Assembly: GCA_026710795.1 (NCBI GenBank)
Contig: JAPOQK010000013.1
Location: forward strand, 17,110-81,109
Length of the DNA: 64,000 bases
Reading direction: 5' to 3'
Source of the DNA: Candidatus Poribacteria bacterium
GTDB taxonomy: Bacteria; Poribacteria; WGA-4E; WGA-3G
Part shown: positions 10,769-19,473 of the stretch, in pieces
Layout of the letters: the number at the start of each line of letters is the position of its first letter
Numbering within the stretch: position 1 is the stretch's first letter
Notes under the pieces: model-generated
Databases searched by the model: none
What the model was told of the DNA's origin: nothing
What the model saw: only the letters and a program-made list of their open reading frames with translations
Made by a program: the position numbers and the translations under genes

Positions 10769-13261
10769 ATGAAACTTAAACCACGACCCGCACTCTATTT
10801 TCTCATTCCATTTCTATTTGGAATCATTATGGGTGAATGGACATCAATTCCTATCCTGTGGTTATGGCTTTTCATATTAGTATGCTTTGTGGGTAGCATC
10901 CTAACAAGAAACAAAACAAGATTCTTGTGTTATCTGTTGATACACATTGCGATTTTTACTTGTGGGATGTTGCGATTTGAAATTGCATCTGTACCGAAAA
11001 TTCCTAACCATTATTTTGACCAACCTGTTAGTTTTAAGGGTGAAACAGTCTATCAGCCGGAACGTGGTAAGGAGTGGGATGCATGTGTTGCTGTGGGACA
11101 GGTTCATCTGCTATCTGATCCAGCCCAAAAAGTATCTGCAAAGTTGTTGATACGATTTGATAAGCTAATGCCACTACGTTACGGTAAACAAATAACGCTA
11201 ACAGGTGATTTACGACAAGCACAAACACAAAGAAATCCTGGCGGGTTCAACTATCGTGCCTATCTTGAAAGACAAAATGTCTCAGGCATATTATATCACC
11301 AAGGTGTGATGAGAATTGGTAAACAATCAGGAATTCCACCACTACGTTGGATGGAGACACTCCGACTCAGGACTGAACAGGTTATAGACGATGCTTATGC
11401 AGGATTGAACACACAGCCTACTAACATATCTGGGTTAGAAACCACTCCTTCAAATGGTACGACATTACATGCGAAATTACTTAAAGGGATTCTGCTTGGA
11501 AAACGCGGAGATGTGCCATCTGAAACATTAGATATTTTTCGTAATAGCGGGACTTTTCATGTGTTAGCAGTGTCAGGTCTGCATGTAGGACTAATCGCTT
11601 TGTTTTGTTATCTTGCATTGTCAGCATTTCGTCGTATACCGTCAAAAGTAGTTTCTCTCCTGACTATTATTGTAGTTCTGATTTATGCCAGTTTAGTAGG
11701 ATTCCGTCCATCCGTTTTCCGGGCATCACTCATGGCAATCTTGTACCTAATTGCAACGATCATAGATCGTGATGCTGATATATACAACCTTCTTGCAGTT
11801 GCAGCTTTAGCATTATTGCTATTGAACCCAATGCAGTTATGGGATGTCGGATTTCAGTTGTCGTTTGTTGCCGTGGTTTCAATTGTATATTTTGTTCCAA
11901 AAATAGAAAAAACACTACAACAATTTTGGAATTCTACTGAATCTACTCATGCGAGTATTCTACATAAATATAAGAACAAAGCACTAAAATGGTTGGTATT
12001 GTCTTATTTAGTGACATTTGCCGCGCAGATCGGCACTACACCACTCATCGCATATCATTTCTATAGAGCATATCCAATTGGTATATTAGTCGGTCCGTTT
12101 GCAGTTGGACTTGTTTCCTTGATTGTTGGTATAGGAATAGTATCAGTCTGTATTGGGTTTATTTGGCTACCACTTGCAAAAATCCTTGCCCTATTCAATC
12201 ATGCACTTTTCTTTATTTTCTTAGAACTAATAAGTTTATTCGGACAGAAATGGAGTGTTATGAAAGTAACTCCCCCAACATTTGGTCTTTTTCTCATCTA
12301 CATTACGTTTTGTATATGCATTACCTATTGGAAATATTTATTTAAGCATTGGCGTATGACAAGTCTGATTGGACTATCAATCCTGACAGTGTGGGTCTGG
12401 GACAGTGCTTACCTTGAGAAAGGTCGTTTATTAGAGGTAACTACGCTTGATGTTGCACAAGGAGATGCAGCCATTATCAAATTTCCAGATAGGAAAATGA
12501 TGTTGATAGATGGAGGAATCCAACAAACATATTTTGATGAAAAGAAACTGAGACAGATAAACTATGATGTAGGTGAACGGATTGTTGAACCTTATTTACT
12601 TGTAAATGGTATACGTGAACTTGATTTAGTCGTACTCTCACATCCTGATCTTGACCACGGTGGTGGACTCGCATATATTCTGAAGAACTTTAAGGTTAAG
12701 CAGCTCATTGGAATTCCGGACATGGAACTTAATTCACCAACACACCAACGATTAAGGAACATTGCTATAACACATAACATTCCTTATGATTTTCCATATA
12801 AAGCTGAAATTGAATTGACACCAACCGCTAAGTTAATGCTCCTACATCCGATAGATTCTGCATCTACCGATCTATTAGATGAGAATAAGAATGATGATTC
12901 GCTGGTATTCAGACTCAGCTACGGGGAAGTAGACATCTTATTCACAGGAGATATTGAAACTAACGGTGAAATCCGTCTAATTGAGTCTCAGCAAGATTTG
13001 AGATCAGAAATTCTGAAGGTGCCACATCACGGCAGCAGAACATCAAGCAGTGCAAAGTTCATAGACTCTGTCCAACCACAGTATGCTATCTATTCACTTG
13101 GCAAAGACAACCGATATAATTTCCCACATGTGGATGTAGTAAAACGGTATCAAGAAAGAAAATGTGTGCAGCTTAGAACTGATAATCTTGGGGCAATTAC
13201 ATTGATAACTGATGGGACGCGCTGTTGGTTTGATTATAACGTGCCACGAGATTATAGGTAG
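10769..13261 (+). CDS. comEC: ComEC/Rec2 competence DNA channel
   Basis: Inner-membrane protein that passes single-stranded DNA into the cell during natural transformation. The 830 residues carry, in order: an N-terminal DUF4131-like region (1-~210), the multi-spanning Competence domain (~225-530, with FHVLAVSGLHVGLIALF), and a C-terminal metallo-beta-lactamase domain (~555-815) with DVAQGDAAIIKFP, LSHPDLDHGGG, FTGDIE and VPHHGSR. The MBL metal motif HxDxDH is intact. This is the full-length architecture. No other competence gene is in the window. Confidence 0.95.
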   Translation: MKLKPRPALYFLIPFLFGIIMGEWTSIPILWLWLFILVCFVGSILTRNKTRFLCYLLIHIAIFTCGMLRFEIASVPKIPNHYFDQPVSFKGETVYQPERGKEWDACVAVGQVHLLSDPAQKVSAKLLIRFDKLMPLRYGKQITLTGDLRQAQTQRNPGGFNYRAYLERQNVSGILYHQGVMRIGKQSGIPPLRWMETLRLRTEQVIDDAYAGLNTQPTNISGLETTPSNGTTLHAKLLKGILLGKRGDVPSETLDIFRNSGTFHVLAVSGLHVGLIALFCYLALSAFRRIPSKVVSLLTIIVVLIYASLVGFRPSVFRASLMAILYLIATIIDRDADIYNLLAVAALALLLLNPMQLWDVGFQLSFVAVVSIVYFVPKIEKTLQQFWNSTESTHASILHKYKNKALKWLVLSYLVTFAAQIGTTPLIAYHFYRAYPIGILVGPFAVGLVSLIVGIGIVSVCIGFIWLPLAKILALFNHALFFIFLELISLFGQKWSVMKVTPPTFGLFLIYITFCICITYWKYLFKHWRMTSLIGLSILTVWVWDSAYLEKGRLLEVTTLDVAQGDAAIIKFPDRKMMLIDGGIQQTYFDEKKLRQINYDVGERIVEPYLLVNGIRELDLVVLSHPDLDHGGGLAYILKNFKVKQLIGIPDMELNSPTHQRLRNIAITHNIPYDFPYKAEIELTPTAKLMLLHPIDSASTDLLDENKNDDSLVFRLSYGEVDILFTGDIETNGEIRLIESQQDLRSEILKVPHHGSRTSSSAKFIDSVQPQYAIYSLGKDNRYNFPHVDVVKRYQERKCVQLRTDNLGAITLITDGTRCWFDYNVPRDYR

Positions 13262-13315
13262 GGAACGCATCAGTTCCCTGCCTTCAATGATAATAGCCAT
13301 TGCTATTTTTTTTGT
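13260..13315 (+). terminator. terminator region after comEC
   Basis: Two consecutive hairpins: AGGGAAC/GTTCCCT (13260-13279, 6-base loop), then AATAGC-CATT-GCTATT (13292-13307) followed directly by a run of T. The second is a typical rho-independent terminator for comEC. It overlaps the 3' end of the opposing gene. Confidence 0.7.
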
Positions 13316-14238
13316 TGCAACTGACGCATTACAGCATCTATGAAATCTACATCCCATGTTCTATTCAGTTCTTGACGAATCCCTACCATGGCTTCCGCAC
13401 GCTTTTCAGGAGGTATTTTTGTAAGTTGAGCGAGGATCCGTGTCGCATATTGGTTGTGCAGTTCTGCCTGTCTGCTCTCATAATACTTGCGAGCATCTTC
13501 GGATGGCAGCCGTTGTGAAAATGCCTCCCTTGTTTCTTTATCTCTATCAGTGAACAAGTCCCGATAATCCTCAATCAGCGTATCGTCCCATTCCGTTACA
13601 ACATCGTTCCATGGGGTGTTATCTGGTGGTTTATTGGGATCGCTAAAGGTATTGACGGGTGTATTAGGAGTGCGTTCAATCAGTGTTGGCTCTTCGGGAT
13701 CATCTTCAAAGTTTTCAGGATTCCTTCGCTTCATTTTCAACAAAAATTCCTCATTCCACTTTTGAAGATCTCTTAACTGCTGTTGATATTTCTGCTTGAG
13801 TTCAAGTGGTGATAAAGCGGGTGTGAGTTTATCTTTTTTTATTTCTTCTCTAACCCGTTTCATCTTTTCATCAAATTCTTTACGTCTAATTTTCCACTCT
13901 TCATCAGATAATTCACTCAGTTCTGCAGTGATCTCATCTGGAGACTTTACCTGCGCTGCATTCGCTTTGTGTACAGGTGTGTTTAAATACTTTTCTAATT
14001 CATCAGGATCACCTGAATAGGTTTCCCAGATAGACTTTATAGACTGACGATACCTATAATTTGCAAGCTCAACATCTGTAATTTTTGGTTTAGTTTCCGG
14101 TATTTCCTCAACCGGAGTTTCTGTGACTTTAGGAGTCTTCCTTATGATTTCATAGTTCTGTTGAAAATAAAAAATACCGATACCGCTTCCAAGTAATATG
14201 AGTATCGCTAAAGCGATGAATGCTCTACTTTTTGCCAT
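13303..14238 (-). CDS. membrane-anchored charged hypothetical protein
   Basis: A 311-residue protein, not recognised. Residues 5-28 form one transmembrane segment with the basic end inside. The rest is very rich in Lys/Arg/Glu, with likely coiled-coil stretches around residues 95-165, a Pro/Thr/Asn-rich linker (~175-205) and a helical C-terminus. This suggests a periplasmic rod or scaffold, but that is inference. GGAGG lies shortly before the ATG. It may once have been downstream of the large fusion gene, from which the MITE-like element now separates it. Confidence 0.65.
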   Translation of the reverse strand: MAKSRAFIALAILILLGSGIGIFYFQQNYEIIRKTPKVTETPVEEIPETKPKITDVELANYRYRQSIKSIWETYSGDPDELEKYLNTPVHKANAAQVKSPDEITAELSELSDEEWKIRRKEFDEKMKRVREEIKKDKLTPALSPLELKQKYQQQLRDLQKWNEEFLLKMKRRNPENFEDDPEEPTLIERTPNTPVNTFSDPNKPPDNTPWNDVVTEWDDTLIEDYRDLFTDRDKETREAFSQRLPSEDARKYYESRQAELHNQYATRILAQLTKIPPEKRAEAMVGIRQELNRTWDVDFIDAVMRQLQQKK

Positions 14239-14280
14239 TGTCGTATTCCTCCATATTTAACCTAAGTTGCTACCTATGTA

Positions 14281-14330
14281 GCACAATCTGTTAGATTGTG
14301 CCTATGGATGCGCAAACTAACAGTTTACGC
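14281..14330. repeat. pair of adjacent short palindromes (REP-like)
   Basis: GCACAATCT-N3-AGATTGTGC at 14281-14301 is a perfect 9-bp inverted repeat. GCGCAAACT-N3-AGTTTACGC at 14310-14330 is a second with one mismatch. They lie 8 bases apart in a gene-free stretch. Confidence 0.6.
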
Positions 14331-14395
14331 TACGATTACTTGCGAAATATGATTATTACCAATTAACATGTCTATGAGAATATCTCAATTGTATT

Positions 14396-14601
14396 TATAT
14401 GAGGGTGGTGCATAAATAACGTTCTACCGAGTCTTCTGTAGGAGCGACCTCCCGGTCGCGACCAAGAAATCAAGAAATCAACGGTATGAATGCCTAAATG
14501 GCGTTCCCCGTGTCGCTCCTACAGAATGTCAGAAGATTATGAAATAAACCGCTTTCTTTTGCATTGTTTGAAAAATAATTATGAACCACCCTCATTATAT
14601 A
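14396..14601. mobile_element. MITE-like element overlapping the 3' end of the fusion gene
   Basis: About 206 bp bounded by near-identical terminal inverted repeats: left TATATGAGGGTGGTGCATAA, right (reverse complement) TATAATGAGGGTGGTTCATA. It has no coding capacity. Inside is a second inverted pair, CTGTAGGAGCGAC and GTCGCTCCTACAG. The right terminus supplies the last six codons (YNEGGS) and stop of the sigma-FtsZ-DnaE gene, which suggests insertion into that gene. The TA-rich ends would fit a Tc1/IS630-like mobiliser, but that is inference. Confidence 0.6.
14436..14524. repeat. modular palindromic repeat, copy 1
   Basis: TGTAGGAGCGACC...GGTCGCGACC, a GTATGAATGCCTAAATGGCG module and closing GTCGCTCCTACAG. 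The same modules recur at 24441-24576, 54479-54508 and 63715-63928. Confidence 0.75.
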
Positions 14602-17600
14602 ACGGTGCTATGTTGATGTCAACATTCAGGAATTCTGAAAGTTTAGCACATTCATCTCTGATCCTGTCAATCTTGTCTGAGTCAGGTGCTTCTCCATTCA
14701 ACTGTGATGCAATAAATTCCTGTGGATAGTGTGTTTTTAAATACGCCATCCTGTAAGATAACAATGAATATGTAACAGAGTGCGATTTTAGGAAAGCATA
14801 TGCTTCTCCATTCAACTGTGATGCAATAAATTCCTGTGGATAGTGTGTTTTTAAATACGCCATCCTGTAAGATAACAATGAATATGTAACAGAGTGCGAT
14901 TTTAGGAAAGCATATTTTCCAACAGTTTTCAGATAGTCAAGTATCTTCTCAGCATCAATTCTGGATATGCCATTTTCTGCTGCACCATCAATAAATTTTG
15001 TCCGTTGTTGATTTATTATATCTACTTTTGTTTTTCCAATTGCTTCTCGGAGGATATCAGCTTCTCCAAACGTATATCCAGCGACATCACATGCAATCTG
15101 CATTATCTGTTCCTGATAAATACATAAACCGAAAGTACTCTTGAGTGCACTTTCAACTGAAGGATGTATATATTCTATCGGTTGTAGACCGTTTTTCCTA
15201 TCAATAAACTGTTGCATCAATCCACTCCGAATGGGACCGGGACGATAGAGTGCTACAATTGCAGAAAATACCTCAAAATTATCTGGTTTGAGTTGTGTAA
15301 CTACTTCATACATACCAGAGGAAGTATCAAGTTGGAATAAACCAACAAGTAAACCCTCACTGATAAGAGAATAGGTTAGTTTATCCTCAAGTGGTATGTC
15401 TTCAAGTGCAATCAGGTGACCATGGTTTTCACGAATCATTTTCAAGCATTCAGCAGTGGTTGTTAGGCTTCTTAGTCCAAGTACATCGAATTTAACTATA
15501 CCCACATTTTCAACAGTTTTTCCTTCAAACTGAGTCGCAACTTCCCCGTGTATATCCTTAAATAATGGTGCATAGTCGGATAGTGATCCTTTTGATATTG
15601 CTATCCCCGAAGCGTGAGTGGAGGCGTGACGTTTCATACCTTCAAGTCCCTTACTAATTTCAATTAAATCACTATATTCACTTTGTTCTGCAAAGGCTTT
15701 AAATTCCGGCACTGTTTCGATTACCTCATCTAATGTAACACTCGGTAATGGTGGTATAAGTTTAGTTAACTTATCAATGTTTTCTTTTGGAACTTCAAGA
15801 GCACGACCTACATCCTTTATTGAAGATTTTGCTCCGAATGATGCAAAAGTAGCAATTTTACCGACAGAATCATGACCATATTTATTAATTAGGTAATTTA
15901 TCATGTCGTCACGAACATTATCAGCAAAGTCAATATCAATGTCTGGTGGATTTAATTTCTCAGGATTTATGAAGCGGTCAAATATACATCCGTGTTCCAT
16001 TGGATTGAAACTGATAATGTCCAGTGCGTAAGAGACAAGACTACTGGCAGCCGAACCGCGTGCAGAACACAAATGTCCCTGTTCTTTTGCATAAGCTACA
16101 TAATCTGCTACAATAAGAAAATAGTCTACATAACCTGCCTGCTTAATTACATTGAGTTCATATTCCAGTTGTTTGTGGATTGGATCGGAAAGATGTCCTC
16201 CTATCTTCTGTTTCAAACCATCATAACACAATTTATCAAAGTAGTTATCTTGTATGAATCCCTCAGGAACATCAAATTTGGGAATCACATTCCTGTCGTA
16301 ATCAAGTATTAGATTACATCTGTTGGCGATTTCCGTAGTGTTGAATATTGTTTCAGGTGGAAATTCTTTGAATGCCTCTTGCATCTCGTCAACATTCTTA
16401 AAGTAGTAATGATTGTTAAATCGCATTCGTTGCGGATCATTGACAGTCTTTTTGGTTTTTATGCATTGAAGGATGTCATGCGTACGTTGATCGGATTCTT
16501 TTAGGTAATGACAATCGTTTGTGCCGACAATATTCAGATTAAATTCATTTGCCAGATCAACCACTATAGGATAAGTAGATAATTCGTTTTCAAGATAGTG
16601 GTTTTGAACTTCCACAAAAAGATTATCCTCACCCATAATATCTTTCAGATATAGAAGATTACGGGTTGCTTCATCCTTTTGGTTAGAACTGATCAATTTC
16701 GGTACCAATCCATTGATGCAACCAGTCAATGCAATTATGCCACTGTGATATTCACGCAGCATTTCCAAGTCAATACTGGGTTTTCTATCAAATCCTTTTG
16801 TATATCCGAGAGATGTCAATTCTAATAGATTCCGGTATCCAACTGCATCTTCTGCTAATAATGTCAAATGAAAGAGTCTATTCGTGTTATCTCCCTTTGT
16901 CTTTTCACTATTTGTTGTTACATTTACCTCACATCCGACTATAGGATTTACCCCTGCTGATTTTGCAGTGTTGTAAAATTCCCATGCACCAAACATGTTA
17001 GCATGGTCTGTGAGTGCGACGGCTGGAGAACTGTTTTCAACTGCCCACTGTATCATATCTGGTATGCGGCAAGTACTGTCTAATAAACTATATTCACTGT
17101 GGTTGTGTAGGTGAACAAATTCTGATGAATTCGAAGGTGAAATGATATTCTCTTGTTCAGGTGAATCTCCACGTTCTGTTTGTGTAGATGGAGAAGATGG
17201 TCCTTTTCTGGATTCCGACCCACTTGCTATTACTGTCACAATTACTTCATCGGTACTTTCTAAGTGATCTTTAACTACCAATCCGAAGATCGGTTGTGCA
17301 ATTGGTGTTTTTTCCACGATAACTCTCATAGTTGCATCTAATTCATACATCGTATAATCTGGTGGAGAAGTAATCTTTACAATCATCCCAACGGAATCAC
17401 TTAGGCTTTTTTCTTCAAGAAGTGGAGAAGTGACAGCATTCTCTGCAGCAATTTTGGCACGGTTTTTTCCACTGCCTTTTCCAATACCCATCAAAAAAGT
17501 TCCTTGATCACGTAAAACCCCTTCCAAATCATCGAATTCCAAGTTAATTTCTCCAGATGCTGTAAGGATATCGGTTATCCCATTCATACCCTGGATCAGT

Positions 17601-18763
17601 ATTTCATCACTTTTTTCAAAGGCATCCTGCATCGGTATATCATCTTCAACTAAATCAAGTATTCGTTGGTTAGGCACCACTATGACCGCATCCGCGCAAG
17701 GTTGAGAATTGTCTTTCAGTGAAATTATACCTTGTTCCGCTTGCGATATCCGATGTTCACCTTCAGACTTAAACGGGGATGTTACAAAACATACAGTTAA
17801 TGCCCCAGTTTCACGTGCCAGTGATGCTAATAGAGGTGCAATAGCTGTTCCTGTTCCTCCACCCATTCCGGCAGTAATCATAATCAACTGAGCATCAGAA
17901 ACTATAGAACGGAGTTGATCTATGTTTTCAGCAGCAGCTTTCTTGCCAAGTTCCAATATGCCATCAGTTCCAGTACCACCCAGTCTATTTCTACCTATTT
18001 GCACGGTTGTTGCACCATGACAGGTACTGAGTGTATCACTATCTGTATCTACACAGTAATATTCAAAATAATTATTTTCATCATCTATCAATTGTGTTAC
18101 AACCTTACATCCTGCTCCACCAACACCTATAATCTTTGATTTCGATTTTATACTATCTGATTGGTCTTTTTCAACTGACATAGTCTTCCCCTTTATAGGT
18201 TCGATTTCAAACTGTTTGCGCAGAAGTTCCCTAATCTCACTAAGTCTTGTCTTTACAGTTCCCAGCGCTAAGTTGAATTCCTCCGCTACCTCTTTGATAC
18301 TAAATAAGTCAAGGTAGTACATTTTTGCGATAGAACGCACACGCTCTGGTAACTGATATACTGCTTCTTTTGCATCAGCTCGGAGTCTTTCATCATGAAA
18401 ACGTTGTTCAGCATCTATATCAATCTGTTTAGCCAAATCCTCATAATCCAATATAATCTCGCTGTTACGATACCGATTAGATGCATAATATCTGTTACAA
18501 GCGGTTACAGCGATACGACGCAACCACGCGCCAAAACTCTCAGCCTTACGTAGTCCGATAATGTTTTGCCAAACTGCCATCCAGATGTCCATCATAATTT
18601 CTTCAGCATCCCGTCTTTGTCTCGAATTATCCATTACTATGTGCCAAATACGTGGACTATATCGTGCGACTAATTCTGTGAATGACGTTTCATCACGACA
18701 TTGGACAAGCCGTACCAATTCTACATCTGTTAGGTTATTAGGACTTTCAAAATTATAGTGCAT
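14579..18763 (-). CDS. ECF sigma factor - FtsZ - DNA polymerase III alpha fusion, C-truncated
   Basis: One uninterrupted 1394-residue frame with three housekeeping modules. Residues 1-~190: ECF sigma factor (region 2 FTELVARYSPRIW, DAEEIMMDIWMAVWQN; region 4 IKEVAEEFNLALGTVKTRLS). Residues ~205-512: FtsZ GTPase (IIGVGGAGCK, tubulin signature AGMGGGTGTAIAP, T7-loop-like INLEFDDLEG with Glu for the first Asp), without the usual C-terminal FtsA/ZipA peptide. A Ser/Pro linker leads to DnaE from ~549: PHP motifs HLHNHSEYS, TDHANMFGAW, GTNDCHYL, then palm PDIDIDF and KFDVLGLRS with all three catalytic Asp. DnaE stops after the fingers, lacking HhH, OB-fold and tau-binding parts. An in-frame 38-residue duplication lies near the end. 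AAGGGGA before Met195 (18181) could start FtsZ-DnaE separately. Confidence 0.85.
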   Translation of the reverse strand: MHYNFESPNNLTDVELVRLVQCRDETSFTELVARYSPRIWHIVMDNSRQRRDAEEIMMDIWMAVWQNIIGLRKAESFGAWLRRIAVTACNRYYASNRYRNSEIILDYEDLAKQIDIDAEQRFHDERLRADAKEAVYQLPERVRSIAKMYYLDLFSIKEVAEEFNLALGTVKTRLSEIRELLRKQFEIEPIKGKTMSVEKDQSDSIKSKSKIIGVGGAGCKVVTQLIDDENNYFEYYCVDTDSDTLSTCHGATTVQIGRNRLGGTGTDGILELGKKAAAENIDQLRSIVSDAQLIMITAGMGGGTGTAIAPLLASLARETGALTVCFVTSPFKSEGEHRISQAEQGIISLKDNSQPCADAVIVVPNQRILDLVEDDIPMQDAFEKSDEILIQGMNGITDILTASGEINLEFDDLEGVLRDQGTFLMGIGKGSGKNRAKIAAENAVTSPLLEEKSLSDSVGMIVKITSPPDYTMYELDATMRVIVEKTPIAQPIFGLVVKDHLESTDEVIVTVIASGSESRKGPSSPSTQTERGDSPEQENIISPSNSSEFVHLHNHSEYSLLDSTCRIPDMIQWAVENSSPAVALTDHANMFGAWEFYNTAKSAGVNPIVGCEVNVTTNSEKTKGDNTNRLFHLTLLAEDAVGYRNLLELTSLGYTKGFDRKPSIDLEMLREYHSGIIALTGCINGLVPKLISSNQKDEATRNLLYLKDIMGEDNLFVEVQNHYLENELSTYPIVVDLANEFNLNIVGTNDCHYLKESDQRTHDILQCIKTKKTVNDPQRMRFNNHYYFKNVDEMQEAFKEFPPETIFNTTEIANRCNLILDYDRNVIPKFDVPEGFIQDNYFDKLCYDGLKQKIGGHLSDPIHKQLEYELNVIKQAGYVDYFLIVADYVAYAKEQGHLCSARGSAASSLVSYALDIISFNPMEHGCIFDRFINPEKLNPPDIDIDFADNVRDDMINYLINKYGHDSVGKIATFASFGAKSSIKDVGRALEVPKENIDKLTKLIPPLPSVTLDEVIETVPEFKAFAEQSEYSDLIEISKGLEGMKRHASTHASGIAISKGSLSDYAPLFKDIHGEVATQFEGKTVENVGIVKFDVLGLRSLTTTAECLKMIRENHGHLIALEDIPLEDKLTYSLISEGLLVGLFQLDTSSGMYEVVTQLKPDNFEVFSAIVALYRPGPIRSGLMQQFIDRKNGLQPIEYIHPSVESALKSTFGLCIYQEQIMQIACDVAGYTFGEADILREAIGKTKVDIINQQRTKFIDGAAENGISRIDAEKILDYLKTVGKYAFLKSHSVTYSLLSYRMAYLKTHYPQEFIASQLNGEAYAFLKSHSVTYSLLSYRMAYLKTHYPQEFIASQLNGEAPDSDKIDRIRDECAKLSEFLNVDINIAPLYNEGGS
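14688..14915. repeat. in-frame 114-bp tandem duplication inside the DnaE part
   Basis: Two consecutive copies of a 114-base unit (14688-14801 and 14802-14915) that look identical. Each encodes 38 residues beginning AYAFLKSHSVTYSLLSYRMA. Other DnaE proteins have this fingers segment once. Confidence 0.9.
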
Positions 18764-19473
18764 ACATAGTTCCCATTTAGAATTTGGTAATAAGAGGGAA
18801 GAATTAGTTAAGTTGGTTTAAAAAAATGAGAAAAAACTTAGTGGTAATCCTGGTGAATTTTAAAAATCATAAGACATTATACATGTAGGGTTGACTCGGG
18901 GATTGCTAAAGGACAGAATACACTTTTGGTATTCTGCATGCTTCATACCGTTGAATTAGCCAATTTGACACTATCGGTAAAGCATTTCTTATGTGATTGC
19001 ATTTGAAAGTAGAAGCATCATATCCGTACCTCATGAGTTATGATTTTTCTCTCATGAAAATGTAACCTTTTGCGCGTCACTGTGACGTTTTGAATCCAGT
19101 CAGGACAAGGAATGTGACGCGAATTTCACTTTTTTTTGGAGCTCCTTTTTTGTTCTATTTCGTTCAACATGTAAGTGTCAATTTAATGATACACCTGTCT
19201 TGGACAATCAACGTACCCATAATAATTGTTGATTTTGCATAAATTACACTTTTGGGTATATGAAGTTTGGGTTTCCGCATCCTCAAGGATCCTCAATATC
19301 TCTTAGATTATCTCAATGTGCGTCTCTATTATAAACATATGTTAATTATATAGAACTATTTTGTGTATGTCAAATAAAAAAATAGAATTTTATATTAGGT
19401 ATATATTGGATTTTATATTTTAGATGTATTGTCGTATTGTTTTAAGACAGGATTGACTAAGATTTACGGAGTA
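18764..19473. other. 710-bp gene-free region
   Basis: No supported gene. It holds a copy of the dispersed repeat (19068-19181) and otherwise very AT-rich sequence towards 19350-19440. It is the 5' flank of the sigma-FtsZ-DnaE gene; I could not pick a convincing -35/-10 pair for that gene. Confidence 0.6.
19068..19181 (+). repeat. dispersed repeat family, copy A
   Basis: Contains the family core CAGTCAGGACAAGGAATGTG, then ACGCGAATTTCACT, a T-run and GCTCC. It is preceded by paired CGTCAC/GTGACG blocks. Related to copies at 24841-24990 (opposite strand) and 51422-51580, but shorter and more diverged at its right end. Confidence 0.8.

Noticed and set aside
14490..14729. 79-codon plus-strand frame across the MITE-like element
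   Set aside because: It crosses the element border and the antisense of DnaE with no ribosome site.
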